Shown here: one piece after another, positions 17,501 to 24,791 of the stretch | How positions within the stretch are numbered: the stretch's first letter is position 1 | Layout of the letters: every line of letters starts with the position of its first letter | DNA from: Luteimicrobium album | GTDB lineage: Bacteria > Actinomycetota > Actinomycetes > Actinomycetales > Cellulomonadaceae | DNA length: 64,000 bases | Reading direction: 5' to 3' | Assembly: GCF_030161555.1 (NCBI RefSeq) | Contig: NZ_BSUK01000001.1 | Coordinates: forward strand, 3,286,001-3,350,000 | Program-made: the position numbers and the translations under genes | The notes under the pieces: model-generated | Told to the model about the DNA's origin: nothing | Seen by the model: the letters and a program-made list of their open reading frames with translations, nothing else | Database searches by the model: none

Positions 17501-18060
17501 GTGCAGGCCGGTCTCGCGCATGGCCTCGCGCGCGCCGTTCACCGCGGCCTTGGCCTGCAGCAGGTCCTGGCTCGTCTCGACCAGGACGGCGTCCGCGCCG
17601 CCCCGCACGAGGCCCACCGCCTGCTGGGCGAATGTGCCCTTGAGGTGGGCATACGTGGTGTGGCCGAGGCTCGGGAGCTTGGTGCCCGGGCCCATCGAGC
17701 CGAGGACGAACCTCGGCCGGTCGGGGGTGGCGTAGGCGTCGGCGGCCTCGCGGGCCAGGCGGGCGCCGGCCTCCGCGAGCTCGGTGATGCGGTCGTCGAT
17801 GCCGTAGTCCGCAAGGTTCGACCAGTTCGCGCCGAACGTGTTCGTCTCGATCGCGTCCACGCCGACCGCCAGGTACGCGTCGTGGACCGACCGGATGATG
17901 TCCGGGCGGGACACGTTGAGGATCTCGTTGCAGCCCTCGAGGTTCTGGTAGTCCGCGAGCGACGGGTCCTGCGCCTGGATCATCGTCCCCATCGCGCCGT
18001 CGGCCACGACAACCCGAGAACGGAGGGCGTCGACGAGCTGGGCGGAGCGGGGGTCAGCAT
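14512..18060 (-). CDS. metH: Cobalamin-dependent methionine synthase (three frame breaks)
   Basis: Transfers the methyl group of methyl-tetrahydrofolate to homocysteine via cobalamin. About 1,183 residues after repair, the usual MetH length. Domains in order: homocysteine-binding (ADGAMGTMIQ; zinc Cys pair GGCCGTTPEH ~295), folate-binding (AIGERTNANGSKAFREA), B12 cap and Rossmann (DVHDIGKN with the cobalt-ligand His ~745), and AdoMet reactivation (RAELGFADEEPDD, SLGYPACPDMEDR). Breaks lie at 16181-16185 (G5 for G6), 16307-16310 (C4 for C5) and 18049-18053 (C5 for C6). The last one moves the start: with the base restored, ATG 18060 is in frame directly after a leaderless promoter. No cobalamin riboswitch is visible. 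Confidence 0.93.
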
Positions 18061-18067
18061 GATTCGG

Positions 18068-18073
18068 AGTGTA
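18068..18073 (-). promoter_or_regulatory. Leaderless -10 box (TACACT) of metH
   Basis: Reverse-strand TACACT ends 7 bases before ATG 18060. The ATG is in frame with metH only after restoring one C in the run at 18049-18053. Confidence 0.55.
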
Positions 18074-18162
18074 GAGCGGGCGTGGGCGGCTCGGCGGGGC
18101 CGTCCAAGAGCCTAGCCGTGGAGAACGGCGTGAGATCCGGTGCTTGTGGTCCCCGTGAGGGC

Positions 18163-18447
18163 TTAGCAGGTGGTTCGGAGGACGGCCTCGAACCACTCTC
18201 TGAAGGTCGTCCATCCGTGGCGAGTCGGGTCCCAGTCAGCACGCCCCTGGTGGAACCAGATGTCACGGAGCCGCTCCTCCGTCGGATCTCCGGCGAGGAG
18301 GGACTGTACGTCGGCACGGAGCGATCCGACTGTCTCGGTGGCCTCGGACTCCTTGAACGACTGGAGGACGCCGAGCGGCGTGGGTGCGTTGAGGTCCCAG
18401 TCCTGGTGGAAATAGGTCTCAGCGAGATAGATCAGTGTGTCCCTCAC
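18163..18447 (-). CDS. Second CdiI-like immunity protein
   Basis: Protein of 94 residues, clearly paralogous to the gene at 18532-18813: both share YLAxxYFHxDW, a TPxG motif, PTExxLxDxW and WDPxxxGWxTxxxWF. This matches the contact-dependent-inhibition immunity family found beside polymorphic toxins. GTG 18447 has a GGGGGA ribosome site. It lies 84 bp downstream of the first immunity gene and may be an orphan immunity against a lost or foreign toxin variant. Confidence 0.72.
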   Translation of the reverse strand: MRDTLIYLAETYFHQDWDLNAPTPLGVLQSFKESEATETVGSLRADVQSLLAGDPTEERLRDIWFHQGRADWDPTRHGWTTFREWFEAVLRTTC

Positions 18448-18531
18448 GTCAGATCCCCCGTCCGGCTATCCGGTGCTTACAGGCATCAAGAGGCCTTCAG
18501 CGTCGCCTAGGGCCCCTGTCTCTGGTGAGGA

Positions 18532-18813
18532 TCAGCTCACAGCAGCGAGCATCGCCTGGAACCATTGACGGTAGGTGCCCCAGCCTGTGATCACAGGGTC
18601 CCACGATGCTCCACTCTTGTGCTGCCAAACGTCGTGGAGCTCCTGTTCGGTGGGGTTCGCGCTCAGGAGTAACACCAGCTCCTCTCCGAGTTGGGCGACG
18701 TCCTCGGGCGGCTCGTCTCGAACGAAATTCCTCATGGCGCCCGCAGGCGTACTTGCTTCCACATTCCAATCGGGGTGGAAGTATGCGCGTGCTAGATACT
18801 CAAGCTGATCCAT
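18532..18813 (-). CDS. Cognate CdiI-like immunity protein
   Basis: Protein of 93 residues with the family pattern YLARAYFHPDWNVEA, PTEQELHDVW and SWDPVITGWGTYRQWF; acidic and cytosolic. ATG 18813 lies 14 bp inside the 3' end of the toxin gene, so it is translationally coupled to the toxin, as expected for the protective partner. AGGG precedes the start. It should bind and neutralise the RNase A-like C-terminal toxin domain. GC is lower than in core genes, typical of polymorphic toxin loci. Confidence 0.75.
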   Translation of the reverse strand: MDQLEYLARAYFHPDWNVEASTPAGAMRNFVRDEPPEDVAQLGEELVLLLSANPTEQELHDVWQHKSGASWDPVITGWGTYRQWFQAMLAAVS

Positions 18814-20617
18814 TGTTGCCCTGCCAATGTGGGTATGACGTCAGGAGACGATAGCCTTCCGGTGCTCCGCTGTCGCGCTTGAGCACAGTCACGACGGTGT
18901 CGGAATGCACGAACTTGTCGAGTTCTCTGACGTACGTGATTCCGTCACCTCTGCTCAACGGCCCGCTGAACGGAAGCTTTGGCTTCTTGCCGGCGAGCCA
19001 AGCCTTGATCACGTCGCGATGGGTCTCAATGTTAGCGGAAGTCGCTCGCTTCGCCGTCTCGAGGTCAACGAACGTCGACGACAGTGGGAGATTCCGTGAC
19101 TTGAGATAGGCCCTGCTCTTTCCAACGTGTCGTGCGATTACATGACTCCCAGAAGCTTCATGCTCGGCGAGCGATAGGTCGTGCGCCGCCATGTTGTGGA
19201 CGAGGACGGCGGCCTCGCCGGCGAGGATGTAGTAGGTGTGGTGGGCGTGGACGTGAAGGTTGTAGACCGCGACGGACTCGTCCGCTGTCTCGGCCCCGAC
19301 AGTGTCGACGGTGACGTCCGGATCAGCGGCGGTGATGAGGCGATCGCCGACGCGGAGGTCGGCGGCTTGGATCCAGCCGAGCCCGGTGACCATGAACGGA
19401 TGCTCGGGCGTGGTGGTGATCATGTGCCCGTCGATGGTGAGGTGGATGAGGGTCGTGGTGGTGCGTTCGAAGGTCTCTTCGATCGTCTCGACGGTCTGGG
19501 TGCCGGTGGTCTGGTCGTAGCAGTAGACGGTGTCCCCGGCCTGCAGGGTCTCGATTGCCCGATCCCCATCCGGTGTCGCCACGAGGGTGCCGGCGGTGAA
19601 GCAGGTTCCGAACCCGACCTTGCAGACCGGCTGGCGCCCCAGCCCTTTGGCCCCGCCCACGCTCTTGAGGCCTCCACCACCGAGGCTCTTGAGTCCGGTC
19701 GCGCCCTGGCGTGCACCGGCACCGAGTGCGGTCTTGGAGATCCCGGTCGCGGCCCTGGCGGCGGTGCTGAGGCCGAGGGTGGACAGGGCTGCGCCGGCGA
19801 CGGCGACCCCGGCTTGGGCCCAGGTGCGTTTGCCGGTGGCGGCGAGGGCGATGTTCGCCAGGGCGCTGGTGATCGCGGCGACGGCTGCGATGACCAGGAG
19901 TGCTCCGGCGAGGGCTTGCCCGATGCCGGGGATGAACGCGACGACCATCGCGAGGGTGCCGGTGATCTGGGAGACCAGGTCCGCGACGTCGGCGATCGCG
20001 GCGACGAACTTGGCACCCCAGTTGTCCCACCACGAGTCGTCCAGGCCGTCGTGGGCGACGGCCTGGTGGATGTGACCTGCGGCGTCTTCGGCGGCCCGGT
20101 CCCGCACGTCGACCGCGGCAGCGACGTCTCCGGTGGCTCGGGCCACGACCTGCAGGGACGTTGCGGCGTTCTGGCCGGCGAGGTCCGCGTGCTGCAGGTA
20201 GAGGTTCTTGGTGGCGGGGTCGGTCTCCACCTCGGCGAGTTGCTGGTAGTAGGTGCGGGTGCGGGCGGCGTCGGCTTGCTCGTCGAACGCGGCCCCTGCT
20301 TGTTCGAGCGCCCGGGCCGTATCGGTCTGCACGGACTCGAGGACTCCGGCGTAGGTGATCAGGGCGTCCCCGGCCGCGACGTACCGGCCGTGGGCTTTGC
20401 GGATCTGACCGATCGTGTCGTCCCGCGCCTCCACCAGCGCGTCCACGGCCTGGGAGATCGCACCGCCGGTGTCGAGGCGGGCCATCGCTGCGGCCGCGCC
20501 GTTGATCGCGTCCGCGACATCGAGGTACTCACGGCCACCGGACAGCACGAGGACGGGGTCGCCCGGGGTCGGGTCGACGTCCAATCCGACCGGTGACCAA
20601 TCGACCGGACGACCCAC
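18800..20617 (-). CDS. Polymorphic toxin: helical PGDP leader, Hint domain, RNase A-like C-terminus
   Basis: Protein of 605 residues from GTG 20617. The N-terminus (TPGDPVLVLSGG, then long helices to ~190) resembles the leader of type VII-secreted toxins. An Ala/Gly-rich hydrophobic stretch follows (~210-330, IPGIGQALAGALLVIAAVAA). A Hint autoprocessing domain starts at Cys339 (CFTAGTLVATPDGDRAI), carries TTTPEHPF and ends AVLVHN at ~475. The last 130 residues (SGSHVIARHVGKSRAYL, STFVDLETAKRATSANIE, VVTVLKRDSG, YRLLTSYPHW) match the CdiA-CT RNase A-like toxin type. Longer upstream starts run through the 22-G tract and were rejected. The stop overlaps the immunity gene by 14 bp. Confidence 0.82.
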   Translation of the reverse strand: MGRPVDWSPVGLDVDPTPGDPVLVLSGGREYLDVADAINGAAAAMARLDTGGAISQAVDALVEARDDTIGQIRKAHGRYVAAGDALITYAGVLESVQTDTARALEQAGAAFDEQADAARTRTYYQQLAEVETDPATKNLYLQHADLAGQNAATSLQVVARATGDVAAAVDVRDRAAEDAAGHIHQAVAHDGLDDSWWDNWGAKFVAAIADVADLVSQITGTLAMVVAFIPGIGQALAGALLVIAAVAAITSALANIALAATGKRTWAQAGVAVAGAALSTLGLSTAARAATGISKTALGAGARQGATGLKSLGGGGLKSVGGAKGLGRQPVCKVGFGTCFTAGTLVATPDGDRAIETLQAGDTVYCYDQTTGTQTVETIEETFERTTTTLIHLTIDGHMITTTPEHPFMVTGLGWIQAADLRVGDRLITAADPDVTVDTVGAETADESVAVYNLHVHAHHTYYILAGEAAVLVHNMAAHDLSLAEHEASGSHVIARHVGKSRAYLKSRNLPLSSTFVDLETAKRATSANIETHRDVIKAWLAGKKPKLPFSGPLSRGDGITYVRELDKFVHSDTVVTVLKRDSGAPEGYRLLTSYPHWQGNNGSA

Positions 20618-20702
20618 CCCAGCACCCCCGCGTTGCCACTGACCACGCGACCCTCGCGCCGCCGTCGGCGAACCTATCGGGGAGCCGGGTGCGGGTTGGA
20701 GG

Positions 20703-20711
20703 TTATCCACA
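20703..20711 (+). promoter_or_regulatory. DnaA-box-like 9-mer (TTATCCACA)
   Basis: Perfect match to the classical DnaA box, in the intergenic region between the toxin gene and the DUF6318 gene. A second one lies 87 bp further in the same orientation. Confidence 0.45.
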
Positions 20712-20745
20712 GGGGCGAGTAGTGCCGGCCAGTTGGTCTCGTCGC

Positions 20746-20767
20746 GGGGGGGGGGGGGGGGGGGGGG
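20746..20767 (+). repeat. Poly-G tract of 22
   Basis: 22 consecutive G residues. It is the only G or C run longer than five that I found in the window, lying 129 bp upstream of the toxin start and 71 bp upstream of the opposite -10 box. Confidence 0.8.
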
Positions 20768-20789
20768 CTGTTGCTGTGACTCGGCCACG

Positions 20790-20798
20790 TTGTCCACA
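20790..20798 (+). promoter_or_regulatory. DnaA-box-like 9-mer (TTGTCCACA)
   Basis: Matches the actinobacterial DnaA box TTGTCCACA, same orientation as 20703-20711; the two flank the poly-G tract. Confidence 0.45.
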
Positions 20799-20837
20799 GG
20801 GTGGACGCGCGGTGGCGTCACGACTGGTCGTGCCCGA

Positions 20838-20843
20838 TAGGGT
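20838..20843 (+). promoter_or_regulatory. -10 box (TAGGGT) for the DUF6318 operon
   Basis: TAGGGT lies 40 bases before GTG 20884, leaving a short UTR with the CAGGGGG ribosome site. No clear -35. Confidence 0.4.
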
Positions 20844-20883
20844 CGGCGCGTTCCGTCCGATGACGCACGTCCCAGGGGGCTAC

Positions 20884-21567
20884 GTGAACGCGCACGAATC
20901 GACGCACACCAGCGATGTCCGGCGCCGACCGCCACGACTGCTTGGCAGGCGGGCGGTCGGTGCCGCTGTGGTCGCCGTGGTGACCGCGTTCGCCCTGACC
21001 AGTTGCAGCGGTTCCGGGGAGGCGGGCCCGACGACGGCCGCAGCGATCGAGCCTTCACCGACCGTCAACACGCCCGCGGCCACGCCCCATGCGACGCCGA
21101 TCCCGACGGCCACCGCGACAATCGCGACGAGCGGTGCCCCGAAGCGCCCTGCAGGCATGAACGCGAACACCGCCGAGGGTGCGCGGAAGACCGCGCTCTA
21201 CTTCATCCAGCTCTATCCGTACGTGATGCGGACCGGGGACGTGAAGGAATGGGATCGGCTCTCTGTCGCGAAGAAATGCGACTTCTGCTCGAAGACCCGT
21301 CGTGACGCATTGAGCATCAAGAAGAAGCACTACAAGTTCGTGGGCGGCGCACTCGAAGCCAAAGTTGTGCAAACCTACGACCGAGACACCCTCTATGACG
21401 CCTACCGCCTCGATGTGCGCTTCTCGGAGAAGGCCTCCGCGATCCGAGACAGGGCAGGCAACGACGTCACGAGCAGCGACGCGAATGAGGTCGTACTAGG
21501 CGTGGAGGTCATGCGCGCTGGGAAGGCCTGGAAGATCCTCGAGATCGGCACCGAGGACGGCCAGTGA
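20884..21567 (+). CDS. DUF6318 family lipoprotein
   Basis: Protein of 227 residues. Twin arginines in the tail (RRRPPRLLGRR) are followed by a hydrophobic helix and lipobox LTSC, so it should be anchored outside the membrane. After a Thr/Pro/Ala linker the domain (GARKTALYFIQLYPYVMRTG, then KKCDFCSKTRRDAL with a CxxC pair) matches DUF6318, an actinobacterial family of unknown function. GTG 20884 was chosen for the AGGGGG ribosome site. It overlaps the next gene by 4 bases (GTGA), so both are one operon, divergent from the toxin gene. Confidence 0.75.
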   Translation: MNAHESTHTSDVRRRPPRLLGRRAVGAAVVAVVTAFALTSCSGSGEAGPTTAAAIEPSPTVNTPAATPHATPIPTATATIATSGAPKRPAGMNANTAEGARKTALYFIQLYPYVMRTGDVKEWDRLSVAKKCDFCSKTRRDALSIKKKHYKFVGGALEAKVVQTYDRDTLYDAYRLDVRFSEKASAIRDRAGNDVTSSDANEVVLGVEVMRAGKAWKILEIGTEDGQ

Positions 21568-22472
21568 GGCGGGCTATCGTGCTGCTCCTGGCAGGAGTGG
21601 CGCTCACAGTCCTCGTTCAGAACGGTGCGACGGCCTCTGAGTTCGACGGTTCCGGCCTCACAAGCAAGGCAGACGGCAACAAGTTCGACTTCAACCGATA
21701 CCTTGGGGGCGCAATTGCTTACGACGGCGCCGTCGTGGGCCTTCCCACCAAACGGTACGAGCGCAAGCCCGCCGTGCTCTGCCATGAGGGCGACGTCGGT
21801 GACGTCGAGGGGTGCGCGTGGCTGATCCAGAAGGTCGCTGACGCGAACTGCCCGAAGGGGTCGCTGCCTTTGGATCCGTTGTATGTCGCGTCTCGCGAGG
21901 TGGTCGACGGTGAGCCGACCGCATGGTCGGGCTGGGAGCTGGTGGACAACGCTGCTTTGTGCCTCAACCCGGCCGACCTCAAGGCCGAGGCGACCACGGC
22001 GTTCAAGTCCCTGACGGTCAAGCCGTCCGCGATCAAGGTCCAGCCCGCCGGTGGGCAGGTGCTGATCAACATGCCCACGATCACGTACACCGACGCGGTC
22101 GCCGAGACGTTCGACATCAGCCTCGGGGAGGGCGATCAGAAGATTCCCGTCCAGGTCGAGGCGGTCCCCAAGACGTTCACCTGGTCCTACGGGTCCGAGG
22201 AGGGCGACGAGGGGTTCCCGCTGACCACGACCGACCCGGGCAAGCCGTACCCGGACCAGAGCGTGACCCACACGTACACCCACAAGGGCCCCGCGACCTT
22301 GGACCTGACCACGACGTGGACGGGCCGGTTCCGCATCCAGGGCATCCCCGGGGACCTGGCCGACCCGGACACCTGGACGACGATCGACGGCCAGGCGACC
22401 ACGACCAGCCCGACCGTGCACCTGAACGTCTACGAGAAGCGCCCCCATCTCGTCGAGGACACCCTCGGCTGA
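21564..22472 (+). CDS. Secreted protein of unknown function, partner of DUF6318 lipoprotein
   Basis: Protein of 302 residues. It has an N-terminal signal peptide (RRAIVLLLAGVALTVLV), then a Cys-containing region (AVLCHEGDVGDVEGCAWLIQ, DANCPKGS, AALCLNPAD). A beta-rich C-terminal half (TFTWSYGSEEGDEGFPL, YTHKGPATLDLTTTWTGRF) has an Ig/PKD-like look. There is no membrane anchor after the signal. GTG 21564 overlaps the preceding stop (GTGA). Similar pairs occur near Hint toxins in related genomes as I recall them, but a role is not established. Confidence 0.7.
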   Translation: MRRAIVLLLAGVALTVLVQNGATASEFDGSGLTSKADGNKFDFNRYLGGAIAYDGAVVGLPTKRYERKPAVLCHEGDVGDVEGCAWLIQKVADANCPKGSLPLDPLYVASREVVDGEPTAWSGWELVDNAALCLNPADLKAEATTAFKSLTVKPSAIKVQPAGGQVLINMPTITYTDAVAETFDISLGEGDQKIPVQVEAVPKTFTWSYGSEEGDEGFPLTTTDPGKPYPDQSVTHTYTHKGPATLDLTTTWTGRFRIQGIPGDLADPDTWTTIDGQATTTSPTVHLNVYEKRPHLVEDTLG

Positions 22473-22511
22473 CACGGTCCCTGAGCGGCCCCAAGCCGTC
22501 CAGCCCCTCGC

Positions 22512-22580
22512 CGAGCAAGCGGGTTCCGCGGCGAGCAAGCAGCAAGTCCCCGCTTGCTCGACGCGGAACCCGCTTGCTCG
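22512..22580. repeat. Long inverted repeat (29-base arms)
   Basis: Arms 22512-22540 and 22552-22580 are complementary except one G/A mismatch, around an 11-base loop. The right arm includes the first tandem unit. It lies 40 bp after the stop at 22472 in a convergent gap and should act as a strong bidirectional terminator. Confidence 0.75.
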
Positions 22581-22660
22581 ACGCGGAACCCGCTTGCTCG
22601 ACGCGGAACCCGCTTGCTCGACGCGGAACCCGCTTGCTCGACGCGGAACCCGCTTGCTCG
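22561..22660. repeat. Five perfect 20-bp tandem repeats
   Basis: The unit ACGCGGAACCCGCTTGCTCG occurs five times without a mismatch, preceded by a half unit at 22551-22560. Each unit is complementary to the left arm at 22512-22530, so five alternative hairpins are possible. Confidence 0.9.
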
Positions 22661-22697
22661 GCACCAGGAAGACGAGCCACGTCCGGGCCGCCTCAGC

Positions 22698-23315
22698 TCA
22701 GCCCGGGGCGTCCAGCCGCGGCTGACGGTCGATCCGTAGCTGGACGTGGACGTCGTCGGGCGGCGGGCCTCCGTAGCGCAAGGGCGCGACGACACCGACC
22801 GCGCCGGCGAGCAGACCGAGCACCGTCACGACGCCGCACAGCGCGGCGAGCACCTGCGCGCCCTGACGGGGGAGCGCGCGACGCGCCAGCATCGCTACGA
22901 CGAGCCCGACCAGCCCGCCCGCGGTGTTCGCGATGACGTCCGACACGTCCGAGCTCCCGACCGCCAGCACGTACTGCGCGGCCTCGAGCCCGGCGCTCGT
23001 CAGCGCGACCACCCCGACGACCCAGGCCCACCTGCGCCACCAAGGCAAGTGCGGCGCGATCAGCCCGAGGTATACGCCGAACGGCACGAACGCGAGCACG
23101 TTCCCGAGCACCTCGGACGGCTGGCTCGGCCCGTTCGCGTCCGTCGCAACGAACGGTACGAGCTTGACGGTCCGCCGCGCCCCCGACCCGACCCACGGCA
23201 CGTGCAGCTTCCACAGCACCAGCCACACGAGCAGCGCGAGGTAGACGGCGAACAGCGCGACGAGCCACGAGCGCGCCCGGGTGCGGGTGGGCCCGGCGAC
23301 GGCGACCGCGGTCAC
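22698..23315 (-). CDS. VanZ-family membrane protein
   Basis: Protein of 205 residues with about five membrane helices: WLVALFAVYLALLVWLVLW, EVLGNVLAFVPFGVYLGLI (the VanZ N-x-x-x-F-x-P-x-G motif), AWVVGVVALTSAGLEAAQY, VIANTAGGLVGLVVAM and a final one. VanZ-like proteins are linked to teicoplanin or lipopeptide tolerance and wall remodelling. GTG 23315 overlaps the stop of the upstream peptidase gene (GTGA), so the two form one unit. The 3' end faces the tandem-repeat terminator. Confidence 0.85.
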   Translation of the reverse strand: MTAVAVAGPTRTRARSWLVALFAVYLALLVWLVLWKLHVPWVGSGARRTVKLVPFVATDANGPSQPSEVLGNVLAFVPFGVYLGLIAPHLPWWRRWAWVVGVVALTSAGLEAAQYVLAVGSSDVSDVIANTAGGLVGLVVAMLARRALPRQGAQVLAALCGVVTVLGLLAGAVGVVAPLRYGGPPPDDVHVQLRIDRQPRLDAPG

Positions 23316-24024
23316 TGCTGGATCCTCGGGTCCTGCGTCGGGTCCGCGTACATGGCGGGGCAGCCATGCTTCACCGCGGAGGGTCGCAGCTCGTAGTGCC
23401 AGGACTCGTTGGCGTAGATCTGGCACAGCCCGTACGCATCACCGTGCTGCGCGAGCCAATCGGTGGCCTTCATGGGCCCGAGGTCGACGGCCTCGCCCTT
23501 GACGTGCTCGGACGTGTCGGGGGTCGCGACCCACTTCTCGGCCGCGGCCTTCGACCCGTACTTCTTGATGGCGTCGTCGAGGAGCTCGGCCTGGTCCGCG
23601 GCCGACCGCCACCCGCTGTTGACGACGAACTGGATCCCACGCTGGTCCGCGGCGTCGGTCGCGGCGCGGCGCAGTGCGGCGAGCAGGTCGGGGTCGAGGT
23701 GGGTGACGGTCGGGTCGTCACTGAACACCGTCACGACGCCGCTGCCACCCCCTCGCCGTTCTCGGCAGCGCCGCGGCGCCCGGCGCCCGGCTTGCTCGCC
23801 GGCGGCTTCTTCGCAGCCGACGTCGCAGCCGGCTTCTTCGCGGGTGAGGACACGGCGTCCTTGAGGTGTGCGACGGTCGTGGCCGTTGCGGAGGACGGGC
23901 CGTGGGCCGCGCCGAACGAGTGAGAGGCCGCGACCCCGCCCACCGCGGCCCCGCCGACGGCGCACACGGCCAGGACGGCCAGGCGGCGCCGTCGTCGGGG
24001 TGCTGGAGTGATGGCGAAAGGCAT
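23312..24024 (-). CDS. VanY-like M15 D,D-carboxypeptidase, membrane-anchored (frame broken once)
   Basis: About 237 residues after repair. ATG 24024 starts a basic tail and membrane helix (RRRRRLAVLAVCAVGGAAVGGVA), then a Lys/Ala/Pro linker. One missing base in the run at 23748-23752 (G5 for G6 on the coding strand) breaks the frame before the catalytic domain. That domain has the M15B motifs SGWRSAADQAELL, SEHVKGEAVDLG (zinc His and Asp) and SWHYELRP (third zinc ligand). It should trim the terminal D-Ala of peptidoglycan stems outside the cell. Paired with VanZ and divergent from a two-component system. Confidence 0.83.
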
Positions 24025-24111
24025 GTCGCCAGTCAACGGAGCCGCACGTTGCGACGGCGTAAGCGCTTTTCGATATGCGCGCGATAGGTCCGGGCCGGGA
24101 GCATGGTGCCC

Positions 24112-24791
24112 ATGCGTGTGCTGATCGTCGAGGACGAGCCCTACCTGGCCGAGGCCGTCCGCGACGGGCTGCGGCTGGAGGCGATCGCCGCGGACATCGC
24201 GGGCGACGGCGACACGGCCCTCGAGCTGCTGGCCGTGAACGCGTACGACATCGCGGTCCTCGACCGCGACATCCCGGGGCCGTCGGGCGACGAGGTCGCG
24301 CGGCGCATCGTGGCGTCGGGGAGCGGGCTGCCGATCCTCATGCTCACCGCGGCGGACCGCCTGGACGACAAGGAGTCGGGCTTCGAGCTCGGCGCCGACG
24401 ACTACCTGACCAAGCCGTTCGAGCTGCGCGAGCTGGTGCTGCGGCTGCGGGCGCTGGACCGGCGTCGGGCGCACCACCGCCCGCCTGTGCTGGAGCTCGC
24501 GGGCCTGCGGCTCGACCCGTTCCGGCGCGAGGTCTACCGGGACGGCCGGTACGTGGCCCTGACCCGGAAGCAGTTCGCGGTGCTCGAGGTCCTGGTGGGC
24601 GCCGGTGGCGGCGTCGTGAGCGCGGAGGAGCTGCTCGAGCGGGCGTGGGACGAGAACGCCGACCCGTTCACGAACGCCGTCCGGATCACCGTCTCGGCGC
24701 TGCGCAAGCGGCTGGGCGAGCCGTGGCTCATCGCGACCGTGCCCGGCGTCGGCTACCGGATCGACGCCGGGCCGGCGGGGAGGCGCCGTGA
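24112..24791 (+). CDS. OmpR-type response regulator (frame broken near stop)
   Basis: About 226 residues after repair. Receiver: VLIVEDEP (acidic pocket), phospho-acceptor Asp51 in VLDRDIPG, Thr79, and Lys101 in YLTKPFEL. Winged-helix output domain: LTRKQFAVLEVLVGAGGGVV, RITVSALRKRLG and VPGVGYRI. A missing base at 24777-24780 (G4 for G5) removes the true stop; restored, TGA at 24789-24791 overlaps the kinase start by 4 bases. Start ATG 24112 rather than 24103. Likely controls the divergent vanY/vanZ-like pair 87 bp away. Confidence 0.9.

Noticed and set aside
14708-18115. Long plus-strand reading frames opposite metH
   Set aside because: They are antisense shadows caused by high GC at third positions; the minus strand encodes recognisable MetH domains.
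18061-18162. Cobalamin or SAM riboswitch before metH
   Set aside because: The start codon follows the -10 box by 7 bases, leaving no leader, and no riboswitch core is visible.
20703-20798. Chromosomal replication origin
   Set aside because: Only two DnaA-box-like sites and no dnaA, dnaN or AT-rich unwinding region.
20618-21058. Longer N-terminus for the toxin protein
   Set aside because: The upstream frame runs through the poly-G tract as polyproline, lacks a ribosome site and overlaps the opposite promoter and gene; GTG 20617 gives the normal leader.
22551-22660. CRISPR array
   Set aside because: The 20-bp units are contiguous with no spacers and no cas genes are near.
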